NCBI GenBank assembly: GCA_947589725.1
Contig: CANQCQ010000002.1
Coordinates: 1 to 25,494, forward strand
Origin: an uncultured Bacilli bacterium
Lineage (GTDB): Bacteria; Bacillota_I; Bacilli_A; RF39; UBA660
Reading direction: 5' to 3'
Length of the DNA: 25,494 nucleotides
Position 1 is the first letter of the stretch; every line of letters starts with the position of its first letter. Shown in pieces: positions 7,054 to 15,719 of the stretch. Both the position numbers and the translations under genes were made by a program. The notes beneath the pieces were generated by a model. That model saw only the letters and a list, made by a program, of their open reading frames with translations. It was not told where the DNA came from and did not search any database.

Positions 7054-9258
7054 TTATTCAGGTAATTGTTCATTTCCTACTTCAGTATTTGAAGAAAGTG
7101 TTGGTTGAGAATTAGGTTGCATAGCATTTGGTTGTTGTATTGTTGAAATACTAGGCATCTCATTTATTGAAGGTGCTGCATTATTTTCAGTTGGTGTAAT
7201 ATCTTCAATTTTTACTTCTTCATTTACCCCATTAATAGTAGCTGGTTGTGGCATTTCTTGAAGAGGTTTAACTTCGGCTACTGTATTAGTTGTATTAGTA
7301 GATGGAATATTAGTAGGTGTTATATTAGTCATTTCATTCATTTGAACATTATTTTTCTCTACCTCTTTATTTTCTTGTTGTAACATATCAGGTATGACAA
7401 CGGAAGTAGAATCTAATAATACATTTTTATTGGCCTCGGCTGCTTTTGCAACACCCTCATCTGTTAAAATATCACTATTTTCTACTCTACTATCATTATA
7501 CCAAACATTTGTCACATCAACATTGTTAGACAATGGCTTAGGATTTGGCAAATCAATATATAAAGTAATTGGTACTTTAAATGCACTACCAAACACTATA
7601 CCATTCCCTGGTTTTAAATTTTTTAATTGACTAACTATTTCACTAGAAACATTTGGTACCATTTCTCTTATATACTCTAAGTCCTTGGGATGAAGAGTTC
7701 TAAGTATTAAGAAATTCATACATTGAGAAATACAAGTATCTGATAATTCAGAAGGTCTTTGAGTTATAAGTCCCAAAAATATACCATACTTACGTCCTTC
7801 TTTAGCTATACGTTCAAATATATTATATCCTAGCAAATTAACATCAGAATCATGTTGAACATATCTATGAGCTTCTTCAATAATTACATGAAATGCTCTA
7901 CTACCTCTAGGTTTTGTAACACTAGCTTTTGCAAATAACATTCTTGATATTATTTTTGTAATTACTTTAGCAACTCTATCATCTACATAGTTAATATTGA
8001 AGTTTATAACTTGACACTTATTTCCATTTTTATCAGTAATTAAATTTTCTATATATTCATCTCTAGTAACATATTTTGGATAATTAAAGAATTCACTATT
8101 TTCTCCAGTAACTAATGTATGTAATCTAACACTAAGTATATTAGCATAGTCAAATACTTTTTCACTTTTTAGAATACCTTCACTAATAAGAGCAAAATCC
8201 ATAGCAAGTTCCAAATCTGTTAGAGAATAGAATTTATTTTTCTCTGCTTCTGGAATTTCTTGTGTTTCTTCTGTTATATATCCTCTAATAAATTCAACTA
8301 CTAGCTCTACTTCTTGCATCTTACCAGCTTTATCGATAAATAAGCATTGTTTTAGTGTTCTAATATATCCAGGTTGAACAATTTTACTTTCCAAATTTAA
8401 CTCTGGAGTATTGAATTTTGTTAAAATTGCAATAACTTGATCTCTTATTTTAGTAGACTCATTACCACTTAATAATATATCTTGTAAAGCTCTTGCAATA
8501 ATATCATTTTTTCTCTTATTAACATTTGCACTATTTCCTGTTAATACTGGTACTAATTTTAGTGTTTTTTCAAGAATCGGCAATTGAGTTAATGAAGTTG
8601 CATCTAAAAGTAATGCCAAATCATCAACATCTAATAACCAAACTGGTATTCTTAAAATCTCACTTTCAGGATTTTTAGTATTAGTAGTATATACTTTATA
8701 ATGTAGACCATTATTTAATTGAGACATATTAGAAAAAGCATTATTATACTCTCCATATGCATCAAAGAAAAATAAACTACAATTAACTGGAATATTTTTC
8801 TCTAAAAATAACTTTTGAGAAATTGATGCAACAGCACAACTTTTACCAGATCCAGAGTTACCTAATATTGCAAAATGAGATCCAAAGAATTCATTTACAT
8901 CTACATTTATCTTATATCCATCATAAACATTACTAGTACCAAAATTTGTTGTTCCAAGTTTTACTTGTGGGTCACCCATAAAGAGTCTTAATTCTTCCAT
9001 CTTAATCATTCTAGGTTTTGACCTAAAAGAAGGTTTAGAACTACTTCCTGGAATAAATTCTCCTCCTATAATTTCACCCACAATATTAACATTCATTTCC
9101 GTTAAAGTACAATTAACAATTTGTCCAACAACTTTCTTTTTATCAGGGCCATCATCAAAAACTACATGTAGATTTACTAAACTTGGTTGAGCATTAATAT
9201 CAATAGATAGTTTAACTTTTACAGTATTATCAATTATTTCAAGTATTCTACCTAACAC
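7054..9258 (-). CDS. HerA-family ATPase with HAS-barrel and a long low-complexity C-terminal tail
   Basis: 734-residue FtsK/HerA-superfamily ATPase. Seen: an N-terminal beta-rich domain (about 1-100) like the HAS-barrel, Walker A GNSGSGKS (133-140), FFFDAYGEY (DUF87-like strand, 163-171), Walker B HVIIEEAH (457-464), RIAKEGRKYG (483-492), and the sensor-like ITQRPSEL (499-506). From about 600 the tail is Asn/Thr/Pro/Gln/Glu-rich and probably disordered. Family knowledge: HerA forms hexameric DNA translocases that work with the NurA nuclease in end resection, and bacterial homologues also act in phage defence. No NurA, Sir2 or other partner is next to it, and its neighbours are a lipoprotein and sepF. 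AGAGGTGG precedes the ATG. The ATPase family is clear; the role is not. Confidence 0.88.
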   Translation of the reverse strand: MLGRILEIIDNTVKVKLSIDINAQPSLVNLHVVFDDGPDKKKVVGQIVNCTLTEMNVNIVGEIIGGEFIPGSSSKPSFRSKPRMIKMEELRLFMGDPQVKLGTTNFGTSNVYDGYKINVDVNEFFGSHFAILGNSGSGKSCAVASISQKLFLEKNIPVNCSLFFFDAYGEYNNAFSNMSQLNNGLHYKVYTTNTKNPESEILRIPVWLLDVDDLALLLDATSLTQLPILEKTLKLVPVLTGNSANVNKRKNDIIARALQDILLSGNESTKIRDQVIAILTKFNTPELNLESKIVQPGYIRTLKQCLFIDKAGKMQEVELVVEFIRGYITEETQEIPEAEKNKFYSLTDLELAMDFALISEGILKSEKVFDYANILSVRLHTLVTGENSEFFNYPKYVTRDEYIENLITDKNGNKCQVINFNINYVDDRVAKVITKIISRMLFAKASVTKPRGSRAFHVIIEEAHRYVQHDSDVNLLGYNIFERIAKEGRKYGIFLGLITQRPSELSDTCISQCMNFLILRTLHPKDLEYIREMVPNVSSEIVSQLKNLKPGNGIVFGSAFKVPITLYIDLPNPKPLSNNVDVTNVWYNDSRVENSDILTDEGVAKAAEANKNVLLDSTSVVIPDMLQQENKEVEKNNVQMNEMTNITPTNIPSTNTTNTVAEVKPLQEMPQPATINGVNEEVKIEDITPTENNAAPSINEMPSISTIQQPNAMQPNSQPTLSSNTEVGNEQLPE

Positions 9259-9282
9259 ATAACCACCTCTATTCTAAAAAAC

Positions 9283-9288
9283 ATTATA
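9283..9288 (-). promoter_or_regulatory. Extended -10 upstream of the HerA-like gene
   Basis: Minus-strand TGTTATAAT with TATAAT at 9288-9283. No good -35 is seen at 17 bases. It sits about 25 bases before the ATG and after the terminator of the lipoprotein gene. Confidence 0.5.
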
Positions 9289-9344
9289 ACACAAATAATA
9301 TTTAATTTGTATATATTTTTATTTTCTAAATCAATAATTACAAA

Positions 9345-9375
9345 TAAAAAACATCTTCATCATTACTGAAGATGT
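9345..9375 (-). terminator. Intrinsic terminator after the lipoprotein gene
   Basis: On the minus strand ACATCTTCA (9375-9367) and TGAAGATGT (9359-9351) form a perfect 9-bp stem with a 7-base loop, followed by a T run. It lies eight bases past the stop codon. Confidence 0.9.
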
Positions 9376-9383
9376 CTTATAAA

Positions 9384-10013
9384 TTATCCTTCAAATAAAC
9401 CATGTAATTTTTCAAGATCAGTATCTGATAAATCTTCTACAACCCATTCTTTACCTACTTTACTTAAATAAATAGTAATTGTATCTTTAGTAGTATTAGT
9501 AACATTCTTCATATTTTTAATTTTATAATCAATAAAACTAGAAATATTGTCTATTGCATCCATTGTATCTTCTACTAAAGAATCATCAGTTTCTTGACTT
9601 AAGTCATTTGAATCATCTGATTTATTTTCATCATCTTTTGTTTCTTTATCATTTTTAAATTCATCTTGATGATTTTTATAATAAATTCTTGATTCTCCTA
9701 TACTTGATGCATAGTCTAAAACTTCTATTTCTACTTCAACTTCTGCTTCGTCATCATTTACTTTTTCATCAACTATTTTATAAGAAAAGTTCTTATATTG
9801 ATTAAGCATTAATTCTTTGTAATCCTTCTTTTGCTCATCATTCATAGAAACATCACTAGATATAACATTATCTAGTTGAGCAGTAACTTCTCCATCTAAA
9901 TTTTGATATTTATTTAAGTAATTTTCTACTGCATTAGTAGGTGTATTCATATTGTTACCACAACCAGTTACAAATAAAATAGATAATAAAAGAACTCCAA
10001 TTATTTTTTTCAT
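9384..10013 (-). CDS. Putative lipoprotein with acidic coiled region
   Basis: 209 residues. The N-terminus MKKIIGVLLLSILFVTGCG is a lipoprotein signal with lipobox VTGC (Cys18), so the mature protein is expected on the outer face of the membrane. It then has an NTF2/DUF4878-like look (NAVENYLNKYQNLDGEV, later DTITIYLSKVGKEWVVEDL), interrupted by a highly charged Asp/Glu/Lys stretch around residues 115-140. The start is the ATG at 10013: GGGAGG lies just before it. An ATG five codons upstream overlaps that ribosome site and is rejected. The gene follows the PP2C gene by about 80 bp with its own candidate promoter and ends at a strong terminator. The function is unknown. Confidence 0.85.
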   Translation of the reverse strand: MKKIIGVLLLSILFVTGCGNNMNTPTNAVENYLNKYQNLDGEVTAQLDNVISSDVSMNDEQKKDYKELMLNQYKNFSYKIVDEKVNDDEAEVEVEIEVLDYASSIGESRIYYKNHQDEFKNDKETKDDENKSDDSNDLSQETDDSLVEDTMDAIDNISSFIDYKIKNMKNVTNTTKDTITIYLSKVGKEWVVEDLSDTDLEKLHGLFEG

Positions 10014-10053
10014 ATAAAATCCTCCCATTAATATATTGAACTAAATAATAAGT

Positions 10054-10082
10054 TTTATACAAAAAATTTAATTTAGAGTAAA
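10054..10082 (-). promoter_or_regulatory. Candidate promoter of the lipoprotein gene
   Basis: Minus-strand TTTACT (10082-10077), 17-base spacer, TATAAA (10059-10054), 40 bases before the ATG. In such AT-rich DNA this could arise by chance. Confidence 0.45.
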
Positions 10083-10092
10083 CAATTATTAT

Positions 10093-10908
10093 CTATTTAT
10101 TATTTTTAATATATATTACACCACTAGCATTATCTTTTCCATTACTTGGAACATAAAAAGGTTCTTTAAAATTTCTTTTTAATCGCATAGGTATTTCTAG
10201 TTTTTGATCAACATAGACAGCTTCTTGAATCATTCTATCTAAAATATCAGTTTTTTTATGTTGTTCTATTAATTCTTTTATTTTGGCATCTGTAAGTAAA
10301 TCTGTTACTCCATCTGTTAATAAAAGTATAATGTCATAACTATTATTATCAATAATATCAGTATTAATTTTACATAATTCTTCATTAATTCCTATACATG
10401 CAATTATTAAATTACTAGTTGAAAAAAATCTTAAATCTTCTTTTTTTACTTTTCCTGTTTTATAATGAATCCAAACTTGTGAATCATCATCAGTAATTTG
10501 CTTTAATATTTCATTCTTATATGTATAGCATCTCGAATCTCCAATATTTAAAATTAGTGTATCAGTATCATTAATTAAGGCTAATGTAAGAGTTGTTCCT
10601 AATCTGTTTTCTCCATACAACAAGATTAATTGTCTGTTAAGTTCTAGTATTAGTTCTTTTATTGTTTTAGAAATTTGTTTTATATCATTAAATTTATCTA
10701 CTTCATATTTTAAAAACCATTTCTTTAAATTATTAATAATGTAATTAGATGCAACATCTCCTAAGTCTCTTCCACCCATTCCATCAGCAACTGCTAATAA
10801 TTTAATTTTTTCATTTTTAGGATGTGACAAAGCTAAAACTGCATCCTCATTTTTTTGTCTTATTAAACCAATATCAGTTTTCTTTTGTAATATAAATACA
10901 TCTTCCAT
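10093..10908 (-). CDS. PP2C-type Ser/Thr protein phosphatase
   Basis: 271-residue PPM/PP2C phosphatase (Stp/PrpC type). Seen: RQKNEDA with the first metal Asp near 22, VADGMGGRD (Asp42), RLGTTLTLAL (103-111), NIGDSRCY (121-128), LLTDGVTDLL (Asp199) and the final metal Asp in KDNASG (Asp259). All metal-binding aspartates of the family are present. Family knowledge: it removes phosphate from Ser/Thr targets of Hanks-type kinases and usually sits beside the kinase gene (prkC/stk). No kinase is next to it here; asnS is upstream and a lipoprotein gene downstream. GAGGTAA precedes the ATG, with an extended -10 upstream. Confidence 0.93.
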   Translation of the reverse strand: MEDVFILQKKTDIGLIRQKNEDAVLALSHPKNEKIKLLAVADGMGGRDLGDVASNYIINNLKKWFLKYEVDKFNDIKQISKTIKELILELNRQLILLYGENRLGTTLTLALINDTDTLILNIGDSRCYTYKNEILKQITDDDSQVWIHYKTGKVKKEDLRFFSTSNLIIACIGINEELCKINTDIIDNNSYDIILLLTDGVTDLLTDAKIKELIEQHKKTDILDRMIQEAVYVDQKLEIPMRLKRNFKEPFYVPSNGKDNASGVIYIKNNK

Positions 10909-10929
10909 AAAATTACCTCAATTGCTATC

Positions 10930-10935
10930 ATTATA
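10930..10935 (-). promoter_or_regulatory. Extended -10 of the PP2C gene
   Basis: Minus-strand TGTTATAAT with TATAAT at 10935-10930, about 22 bases before the ATG. No convincing -35 is seen. It lies after the asnS terminator. Confidence 0.5.
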
Positions 10936-10985
10936 ACATATAATAAAATAAATATAGAAGAATGAAATATGATTAACTATATCAT

Positions 10986-11012
10986 ATAAAAAAGTTTACA
11001 AAAGTAAACTTT
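10986..11012 (-). terminator. Intrinsic terminator at the end of asnS
   Basis: On the minus strand AAAGTTTAC and GTAAACTTT pair around a four-base T loop, followed by a T run. The stem begins within the asnS stop codon. Confidence 0.85.
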
Positions 11013-12387
11013 AAAATTCACAACTTCCTGGTGTTCTAGGATAAGGAATAACATCTCTAATATTATCTATACCAGTTAAATATATTAATAATCTTTCAAA
11101 TCCCATTCCAAATCCAGAATGAACGCAACCACCATATTTACGTAAATTGATATACCAATCTAGAACAGATTTATCCATTTTAAGTTCATCCATTCTATTA
11201 ACTAATTTATCGTAATCATCCTCTCTTTGTGATCCACCCATAATTTCTCCAGCTCCAGGAACTTCTAGATCTACTGCAGCTACTGTAGCACCATCTTCAT
11301 TTTGCTTCATATAAAAAGCTTTTATATTTTTAGGCCAATCTGTAATAAATACAGGTCCATCAAAATATTCTGTAATATATTTTTCGTGTTCTTTCGCAAT
11401 ATCTTCACCTTGCTTAGGTTCAAATTCAAATTTTACTGGAGCCTTCTTTAAAATATCAATACATTCTTTATGAGTAATTCTCACAAATTTAGAAGTAATT
11501 AATTTATTTAATTTAGCTAATAATCCTTTTTCTACAAAATTGTCTAAGAAAGCCATCTCATCTTTACAATTTTCTAATACATATTTTACAACGTTTTTAA
11601 GCATATCTTCCATGACTTCCATGTCACCTTCTAGGTCAGTAAAGGCCATTTCTGGTTCTATCATCCAAAATTCATTAGCATGAACTTTAGTATTAGAATT
11701 TTCTGCTCTAAATGTTGGACCAAATGTATAAGTTTTACCATAAGCTAAAGCAAATGACTCAGCTTCCAATTGACCAGAAACAGTAAGGGAAGCCGGAGTG
11801 GCGAACATGTCTTTACTATAATCAACTTGTCCATCTTTTTTAGGAACATTTTCTAAATCAAAACAAGTAACGTGAAACATTTCTCCAGCACCTTCACAGT
11901 CACTAGCTGTAATTAGTGGAGCATGAAAATATATATAGCCTCTTTCTTGAAAATATTTATGTATAGCATAGGCAGCAACACTTCTAACTCTAAATACTGC
12001 TTGAAACAAATTTGTTCTAGGTCTTAGGTAAGCTTGTTCTCTTAAAAATTCTCTAGTATGTCTCTTAGGTTGAATAGGATAATCTTCACTACAATCACCT
12101 AATAGTTGTATAGAACTTGCTTGAACTTCAAATTCTTGTTGCTCATTAATAGATTTAACCATTTTACCGGTTACCTCTATGGCACTTCCTATATGCATCT
12201 TTTGAATATCTAAGAAATTCTCTAATTTAATATCATAAACAACTTGTACATGTTTAAAACAAGTACCATCAGAAAAATCAATAAATCCAAACTCTTTTTG
12301 TTTTCTATGATTTCTAATCCAACCTTTAATAGTAACACTACTATCAATCAATTCATTCTTTTTATTATATAAGTCTAAAACATTCAT
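11011..12387 (-). CDS. asnS: Asparaginyl-tRNA synthetase
   Basis: 458-residue class IIb synthetase that attaches Asn to tRNA-Asn. Seen: an N-terminal OB-fold anticodon domain (about 15-100), motif 2 FRAENSNT...EFWMIEPEMAF (226-249), and motif 3 GFGMGFERLL (425-434) followed by IRDVIPYPRTPG. The WMIEPEM and PYPRTPG wording favours AsnRS over AspRS. Length is normal. AGGAGG precedes the ATG. It is the last gene of an operon after rluA- and nagZ-like genes, 10 bases from the GH3 stop, and ends in a terminator. No T-box or other leader is seen, consistent with its place inside the operon. Confidence 0.97.
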   Translation of the reverse strand: MNVLDLYNKKNELIDSSVTIKGWIRNHRKQKEFGFIDFSDGTCFKHVQVVYDIKLENFLDIQKMHIGSAIEVTGKMVKSINEQQEFEVQASSIQLLGDCSEDYPIQPKRHTREFLREQAYLRPRTNLFQAVFRVRSVAAYAIHKYFQERGYIYFHAPLITASDCEGAGEMFHVTCFDLENVPKKDGQVDYSKDMFATPASLTVSGQLEAESFALAYGKTYTFGPTFRAENSNTKVHANEFWMIEPEMAFTDLEGDMEVMEDMLKNVVKYVLENCKDEMAFLDNFVEKGLLAKLNKLITSKFVRITHKECIDILKKAPVKFEFEPKQGEDIAKEHEKYITEYFDGPVFITDWPKNIKAFYMKQNEDGATVAAVDLEVPGAGEIMGGSQREDDYDKLVNRMDELKMDKSVLDWYINLRKYGGCVHSGFGMGFERLLIYLTGIDNIRDVIPYPRTPGSCEF

Positions 12388-12397
12388 ATGTATCCTC

Positions 12398-13573
12398 CTA
12401 CATTAATTTATAAGACATTTTCCATGCAATTATACGTTTAGCAGCTAAATCAATTTTTTCTTCATCGATTACTTTATTATGAACAGCTTCTACAATCTCA
12501 TTATACATATTAATAAAATCACTGGTAATAACCATATCAGCACCTGCATTAATAGCTAAAGTAGCAGCAGCTCCATCTTCTGCATAAGACTTAACAGCAT
12601 CCATATCTAAGTCATCTGTAATTACTATACCACTAAATTTCAATTTTTGTCTTAATTCTTTAGTAATAACATTATAACTTAAAGAAGAGGGATATTCACT
12701 ATCCATACAATTAACTACATTATGACTAACTAGAATAAAAGGAACTTTTGACTCTATTCCAGCACTAAAAGGTAAAAAATCATTACTAGTAAAATTATCA
12801 TAACTTCTATTATCAATTGCAACACCAGTATGTGTATCTACATTATTACCATATCCTGGAAAATGTTTCAAAGCTGAAGTTATCATATTATTATTTGCAT
12901 AAGTAACCATATTTTTAATAAAAATAGCTGTTTCTTCTGCATTATGTCCAAAACTTCTACTATATATAAAATCATTTGGATTAGTAGAAATATCGGCAAC
13001 GGGAGCTAAATTAATATTTATACCAATTGATTTTAATAATTGAGCTTTTTCATTTTCTACTTCTTCTAATAAATCATACCCACCATATTCATAATAACTT
13101 TTAGGTGAGGTAAATTTACTACTTCTAAAAGATTTATATCTACTAACTCTAGTTACATATCCACCTTCTTCATCTACAGCAATAGCTAAAGGAAGTTTAC
13201 TACTACTTTGCAAAGAATCTAATTCTTCTTTTATACTTTGTTTATTATGATATTGAAAATCCTTAGCAAATAAAATAAAACCACCAGCATGATAATTATT
13301 AATATAATTATTAGTTAAATTCTTATCATATCTTATTAAAAATAATTGTCCAACTTTTTCTTCTAAAGACATCTCTTTAACAATCTTTTCTGCATCTTCA
13401 TAATAACTTCCAAATAAGTCATTACTAATGGGCTTTAAATTTTCAAGATCTTTTCCAGAATCTAAAAGAGGTTTTTTATCCTCAAGATTATGTTTATTAA
13501 ATATAAAATATCCTAATACCCCCAAAGCAATTAATATAACTATACTAATTATTATAAGTAATTTCTTTTTCAT
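12398..13573 (-). CDS. Membrane-anchored NagZ-like beta-N-acetylhexosaminidase (GH3)
   Basis: 391 residues: an N-terminal membrane anchor (about 4-25), then a GH3 catalytic domain from about 65. Seen: VDEEGGYVTR (133-142), INLAPVADI (187-195), SALKHFPGYG (233-242), the DTH motif (246-248) typical of NagZ's Asp-His acid/base loop, and VITDDLDMDA (317-326) with the catalytic Asp. Family knowledge: it removes terminal N-acetylglucosamine from muropeptides or wall glycans. The anchor places it outside the membrane, unlike the cytosolic enterobacterial NagZ. There is no C-terminal GH3 beta-sandwich, as in NagZ. The start overlaps the end of the rluA-like gene by 29 bases, with a weak GGGG ribosome site. 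asnS follows 10 bases later. Confidence 0.92.
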   Translation of the reverse strand: MKKKLLIIISIVILIALGVLGYFIFNKHNLEDKKPLLDSGKDLENLKPISNDLFGSYYEDAEKIVKEMSLEEKVGQLFLIRYDKNLTNNYINNYHAGGFILFAKDFQYHNKQSIKEELDSLQSSSKLPLAIAVDEEGGYVTRVSRYKSFRSSKFTSPKSYYEYGGYDLLEEVENEKAQLLKSIGININLAPVADISTNPNDFIYSRSFGHNAEETAIFIKNMVTYANNNMITSALKHFPGYGNNVDTHTGVAIDNRSYDNFTSNDFLPFSAGIESKVPFILVSHNVVNCMDSEYPSSLSYNVITKELRQKLKFSGIVITDDLDMDAVKSYAEDGAAATLAINAGADMVITSDFINMYNEIVEAVHNKVIDEEKIDLAAKRIIAWKMSYKLM

Positions 13574-14426
13574 TTTTTCGCCCCATTATTTTTTTAAACT
13601 CTTGTGGATTAGCTATTTCAAACAATATATCTTTTTTTATAATTGGATAATACAATTTCAATCTATTTGCATGTAAATATAATCTATTTTCATTATCTTT
13701 TATTTTACTATATTTTTTATCTCCAACTATTGGATTACCCATAGTATTAAAAGCAACTCTTATTTGATTTTTTCTTCCTGTTTCAATTATAACTGATACT
13801 AATGAATAATTACTATTTTCTTTAATTACTTTATAATTAGTAATTGCTTCTTTAGCATCAACTTTATTACTTGGAAAAACAAAATGAGTTTTAGATTCAC
13901 TAAGTTTTTGAATAATTCTACCACTATTATTTTTCAAATGTCCATGTACAACTGCCACATATTCACGTAGCGTTACAAATTCATTCCAATTATCTTGCAA
14001 TAATTTCTTTGTTTTTTCATCTTTTGCTAAAACTACAATACCACTAGTATCTTTATCTAATCTATGTACAATAAAGACTTTAGCATTTTTATCTTTACTT
14101 TTTAAATAACTACGTACAATATGATATAGCGTACGTTCACTTTCTTTTTCTGTCGCAATCGTAAGCAAACCACTTGGTTTATTCACCACAATAATGTGTT
14201 GATCTTCAAAAATAATATCAAATGGAAGTATTTTCTTTATCTTATTTTCTGTATCAATAATTATATTTTCTCCTGGAAGTAATTTATAATCATATTTAGT
14301 AATTTTATTATTATTAACGTATATAGCACCATGCGTTAAATATTGTTTTATTTTTTTCTTAGGTAAGTCTAAGTTATCATATAAATATTCTAATAATTTG
14401 CCTTCTCTATTAACAATTATCTTCAT
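13545..14426 (-). CDS. RluA-family 23S rRNA/tRNA pseudouridine synthase
   Basis: 293 residues. An N-terminal S4-like RNA-binding domain (about 12-58, KIKQYLTHGAIYVNN) is followed by the RluA catalytic domain: VNKPSGLLT (81-89), HRLDKDTSGIVVLAKD with catalytic Asp124, and GRKNQIRVAF. Family knowledge: it isomerises uridine to pseudouridine in rRNA (RluD-like). The exact target site cannot be read from sequence. AGAGGAG precedes the ATG, and it is the first gene of the rluA-GH3-asnS operon. An IS lies about 95 bp upstream and leaves its promoter intact. Confidence 0.92.
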   Translation of the reverse strand: MKIIVNREGKLLEYLYDNLDLPKKKIKQYLTHGAIYVNNNKITKYDYKLLPGENIIIDTENKIKKILPFDIIFEDQHIIVVNKPSGLLTIATEKESERTLYHIVRSYLKSKDKNAKVFIVHRLDKDTSGIVVLAKDEKTKKLLQDNWNEFVTLREYVAVVHGHLKNNSGRIIQKLSESKTHFVFPSNKVDAKEAITNYKVIKENSNYSLVSVIIETGRKNQIRVAFNTMGNPIVGDKKYSKIKDNENRLYLHANRLKLYYPIIKKDILFEIANPQEFKKIMGRKNEKEITYNN

Positions 14427-14450
14427 AATTATGCTCCTCTTAACACCGTT

Positions 14451-14456
14451 ATTATA
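14451..14456 (-). promoter_or_regulatory. -10 box of the rluA/GH3/asnS operon
   Basis: Minus-strand TATAAT (14456-14451) about 25 bases before the ATG. The hexamer 17 bases upstream is TTTCTT, a weak -35. Confidence 0.45.
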
Positions 14457-14519
14457 TTACATTTTTAAGTAAAAAGAAAGAAATGTCATTCTATAAAAAA
14501 AGAAGTTAATTGATTATAA

Positions 14520-14550
14520 TACCTTTAAGGTTCACACTAAATAAAAAGAA
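14520..14550 (+). repeat. Left terminal inverted repeat of the IS3-family element
   Basis: It pairs with 15720-15750 in inverted orientation at 26 of 31 positions. The inner 16 bases (14535-14550) are identical, and the five mismatches lie in the outer half. The -35 of the transposase promoter lies inside it. Confidence 0.85.
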
Positions 14551-14559
14551 TGGTAAAAT
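14531..14559 (+). promoter_or_regulatory. Transposase promoter of the IS element
   Basis: TTCACA (14531-14536), 17-base spacer, TAAAAT (14554-14559) with TGG before it. The -35 is inside the left repeat. AAGGAGG (14577-14583) precedes the orfA ATG. Confidence 0.5.
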
Positions 14560-14592
14560 TTATTTAGAAAGAATCAAGGAGGTATTTTTTTC

Positions 14593-14859
14593 ATGGGGAA
14601 ACATAAAAAGCGAACTTTAGAAGAAAAAGTCAGAATAGTTCAAGAATTTAAAAAAGGTGCTACTATCTCATATCTAAATAATAAATATGGTATATCTAGT
14701 ATGGGAACAGTAAGTCGATGGAATCAAGAATATGATAAAGGAATATTAGGGAAAGATAATCGAGGGAAAAAGAAATACAATCAAGAATTGGAGGATATTG
14801 ATATATTAAAAAAATCCTATGCTCTTCTGATGGAAATCCGCTCTCAGCAACACAAATAG
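14593..14859 (+). CDS. IS3-family transposase OrfA (helix-turn-helix subunit)
   Basis: 88 residues. It opens with a basic KRTLEEKVRIVQEFKKGAT and a helix-turn-helix (YLNNKYGISSMGTVSRWNQEY), followed by a leucine/charged helix (ELEDIDILKKSYALLMEIR) of the IS3 OrfA leucine-zipper type. Family knowledge: OrfA binds the terminal repeats and regulates transposition. The A7 run at 14808-14814 (TTA AAA AAA in this frame) is a canonical -1 slippery site. Ribosomes that slip there make the OrfAB transposase; those that do not stop at TAG 14857. AAGGAGG is correctly spaced before the ATG. Confidence 0.92.
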   Translation: MGKHKKRTLEEKVRIVQEFKKGATISYLNNKYGISSMGTVSRWNQEYDKGILGKDNRGKKKYNQELEDIDILKKSYALLMEIRSQQHK

Positions 14860-15716
14860 AAAAATATCAAATCATCAATAAATTAAAAAAGGATTATCCA
14901 GTATTAAGGATATGTAGAGTTTTAAATATAAATAGAAGAAGTTATTATAAGTGGTGTAAAATTGGAAAACCAATTGCGAATAATTATAAACAAGAAATTG
15001 CTGATATAATATCAGAAGAGCATAAAAATGTTAAAGGAATTTATGGAACAATAAGATTAAAAAAGCATATAGAAAATAAATTAAACATAATTTTAAATCA
15101 TAAATTAATTAGAAGATATAAACATATTTTAGGATTAGAAACAGTAAAACGTACTAAAAAAGGGTTATCTGTTTCTAGAGCAAAAGAAAAGAACCTTGCA
15201 AATAAGGCTCAATACTTAATTGAATGTAACTTTAAATCAGAAAAACCAAGTCAAAAGTTTTCTTCTGATGTTAGCTATATTAAATGTAGTGATGGGACAC
15301 TATATTTATCAGCTATTAAAGATTACTTCAATAAAGAAATTGTATCACTTTCTACATCAAATAACAATGATATTAATTTAATAAAAGAAAGTTACAAAGA
15401 TTTAAAACTACAAGAAGGTTCAATAATTAATACTGATCAGGGTGCCGTTTACTTTGCATATGAATATGTTGAACTTGCAAATACAATGGGGTTTAAAAGA
15501 AGTATGTCGCATAGAGGCCATTGCTGGGAAAATTGTCCTATCGAAAATTGGTTTTGTCAGCTTAAACATGAATGGTTATGTCAATTCAGCAAAATAACTA
15601 AAAAGCAAGCAGCAAAAGAAATAAGAAAATACGTTCATTGGTATAATAATGAACGTATTCAAAAGGAACTTGGATACTTGTCTCCTGTACAGTATCGACT
15701 TAAATATTCAAATTAA
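14814..15716 (+). CDS. IS3-family transposase OrfB (DDE integrase domain), expressed by -1 frameshift
   Basis: This frame is open from 14802 to TAA 15716 (after TGA 14799-14801) but has no ATG until 15486, so the start given is the entry point after a -1 slip on A7. The fused OrfAB would be about 374 residues. The catalytic triad is intact: Asp in FSSDVSYIK (15267), Asp in NTDQGAVY (15435), and Glu in CPIENWFCQLKHE (15543), with exactly 35 residues between the last two, as in the IS3/retroviral integrase rve domain. An IS150-type N-terminal region (YPVLRICRVLNINRRSYYKW, KGIYGTIRLKK) is present, as is the C-terminal WYNNERIQKELGYLSPVQYR. There is no internal stop, so the element looks potentially active. 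Confidence 0.9.
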   Translation: MLCSSDGNPLSATQIEKYQIINKLKKDYPVLRICRVLNINRRSYYKWCKIGKPIANNYKQEIADIISEEHKNVKGIYGTIRLKKHIENKLNIILNHKLIRRYKHILGLETVKRTKKGLSVSRAKEKNLANKAQYLIECNFKSEKPSQKFSSDVSYIKCSDGTLYLSAIKDYFNKEIVSLSTSNNNDINLIKESYKDLKLQEGSIINTDQGAVYFAYEYVELANTMGFKRSMSHRGHCWENCPIENWFCQLKHEWLCQFSKITKKQAAKEIRKYVHWYNNERIQKELGYLSPVQYRLKYSN

Positions 15717-15719
15717 TTT

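Noticed and set aside
7394..7630. Plus-strand open frame inside the HerA-like gene tail
   Set aside because: Antisense shadow of a real gene, no ribosome site and no recognisable product.
7054..9258. HerA-based antiphage defence system
   Set aside because: No Sir2, DUF4297, NurA or other known partner is adjacent, and the neighbours are housekeeping genes.
9950..10028. Upstream ATG for the lipoprotein gene at 10028
   Set aside because: That ATG lies in the ribosome site of the ATG at 10013. The lipoprotein signal starts properly with MKK at 10013.
13428..13676. Plus-strand open frame across the GH3/RluA junction
   Set aside because: Antisense to two well-supported genes; hydrophobic, Phe/Ile-rich product typical of AT-rich shadow frames.
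15486..15716. A separate 76-residue transposase fragment
   Set aside because: It is only the ATG-initiated end of a longer open orfB frame that continues upstream to 14802 and is reached by -1 frameshifting. It is not a broken remnant.
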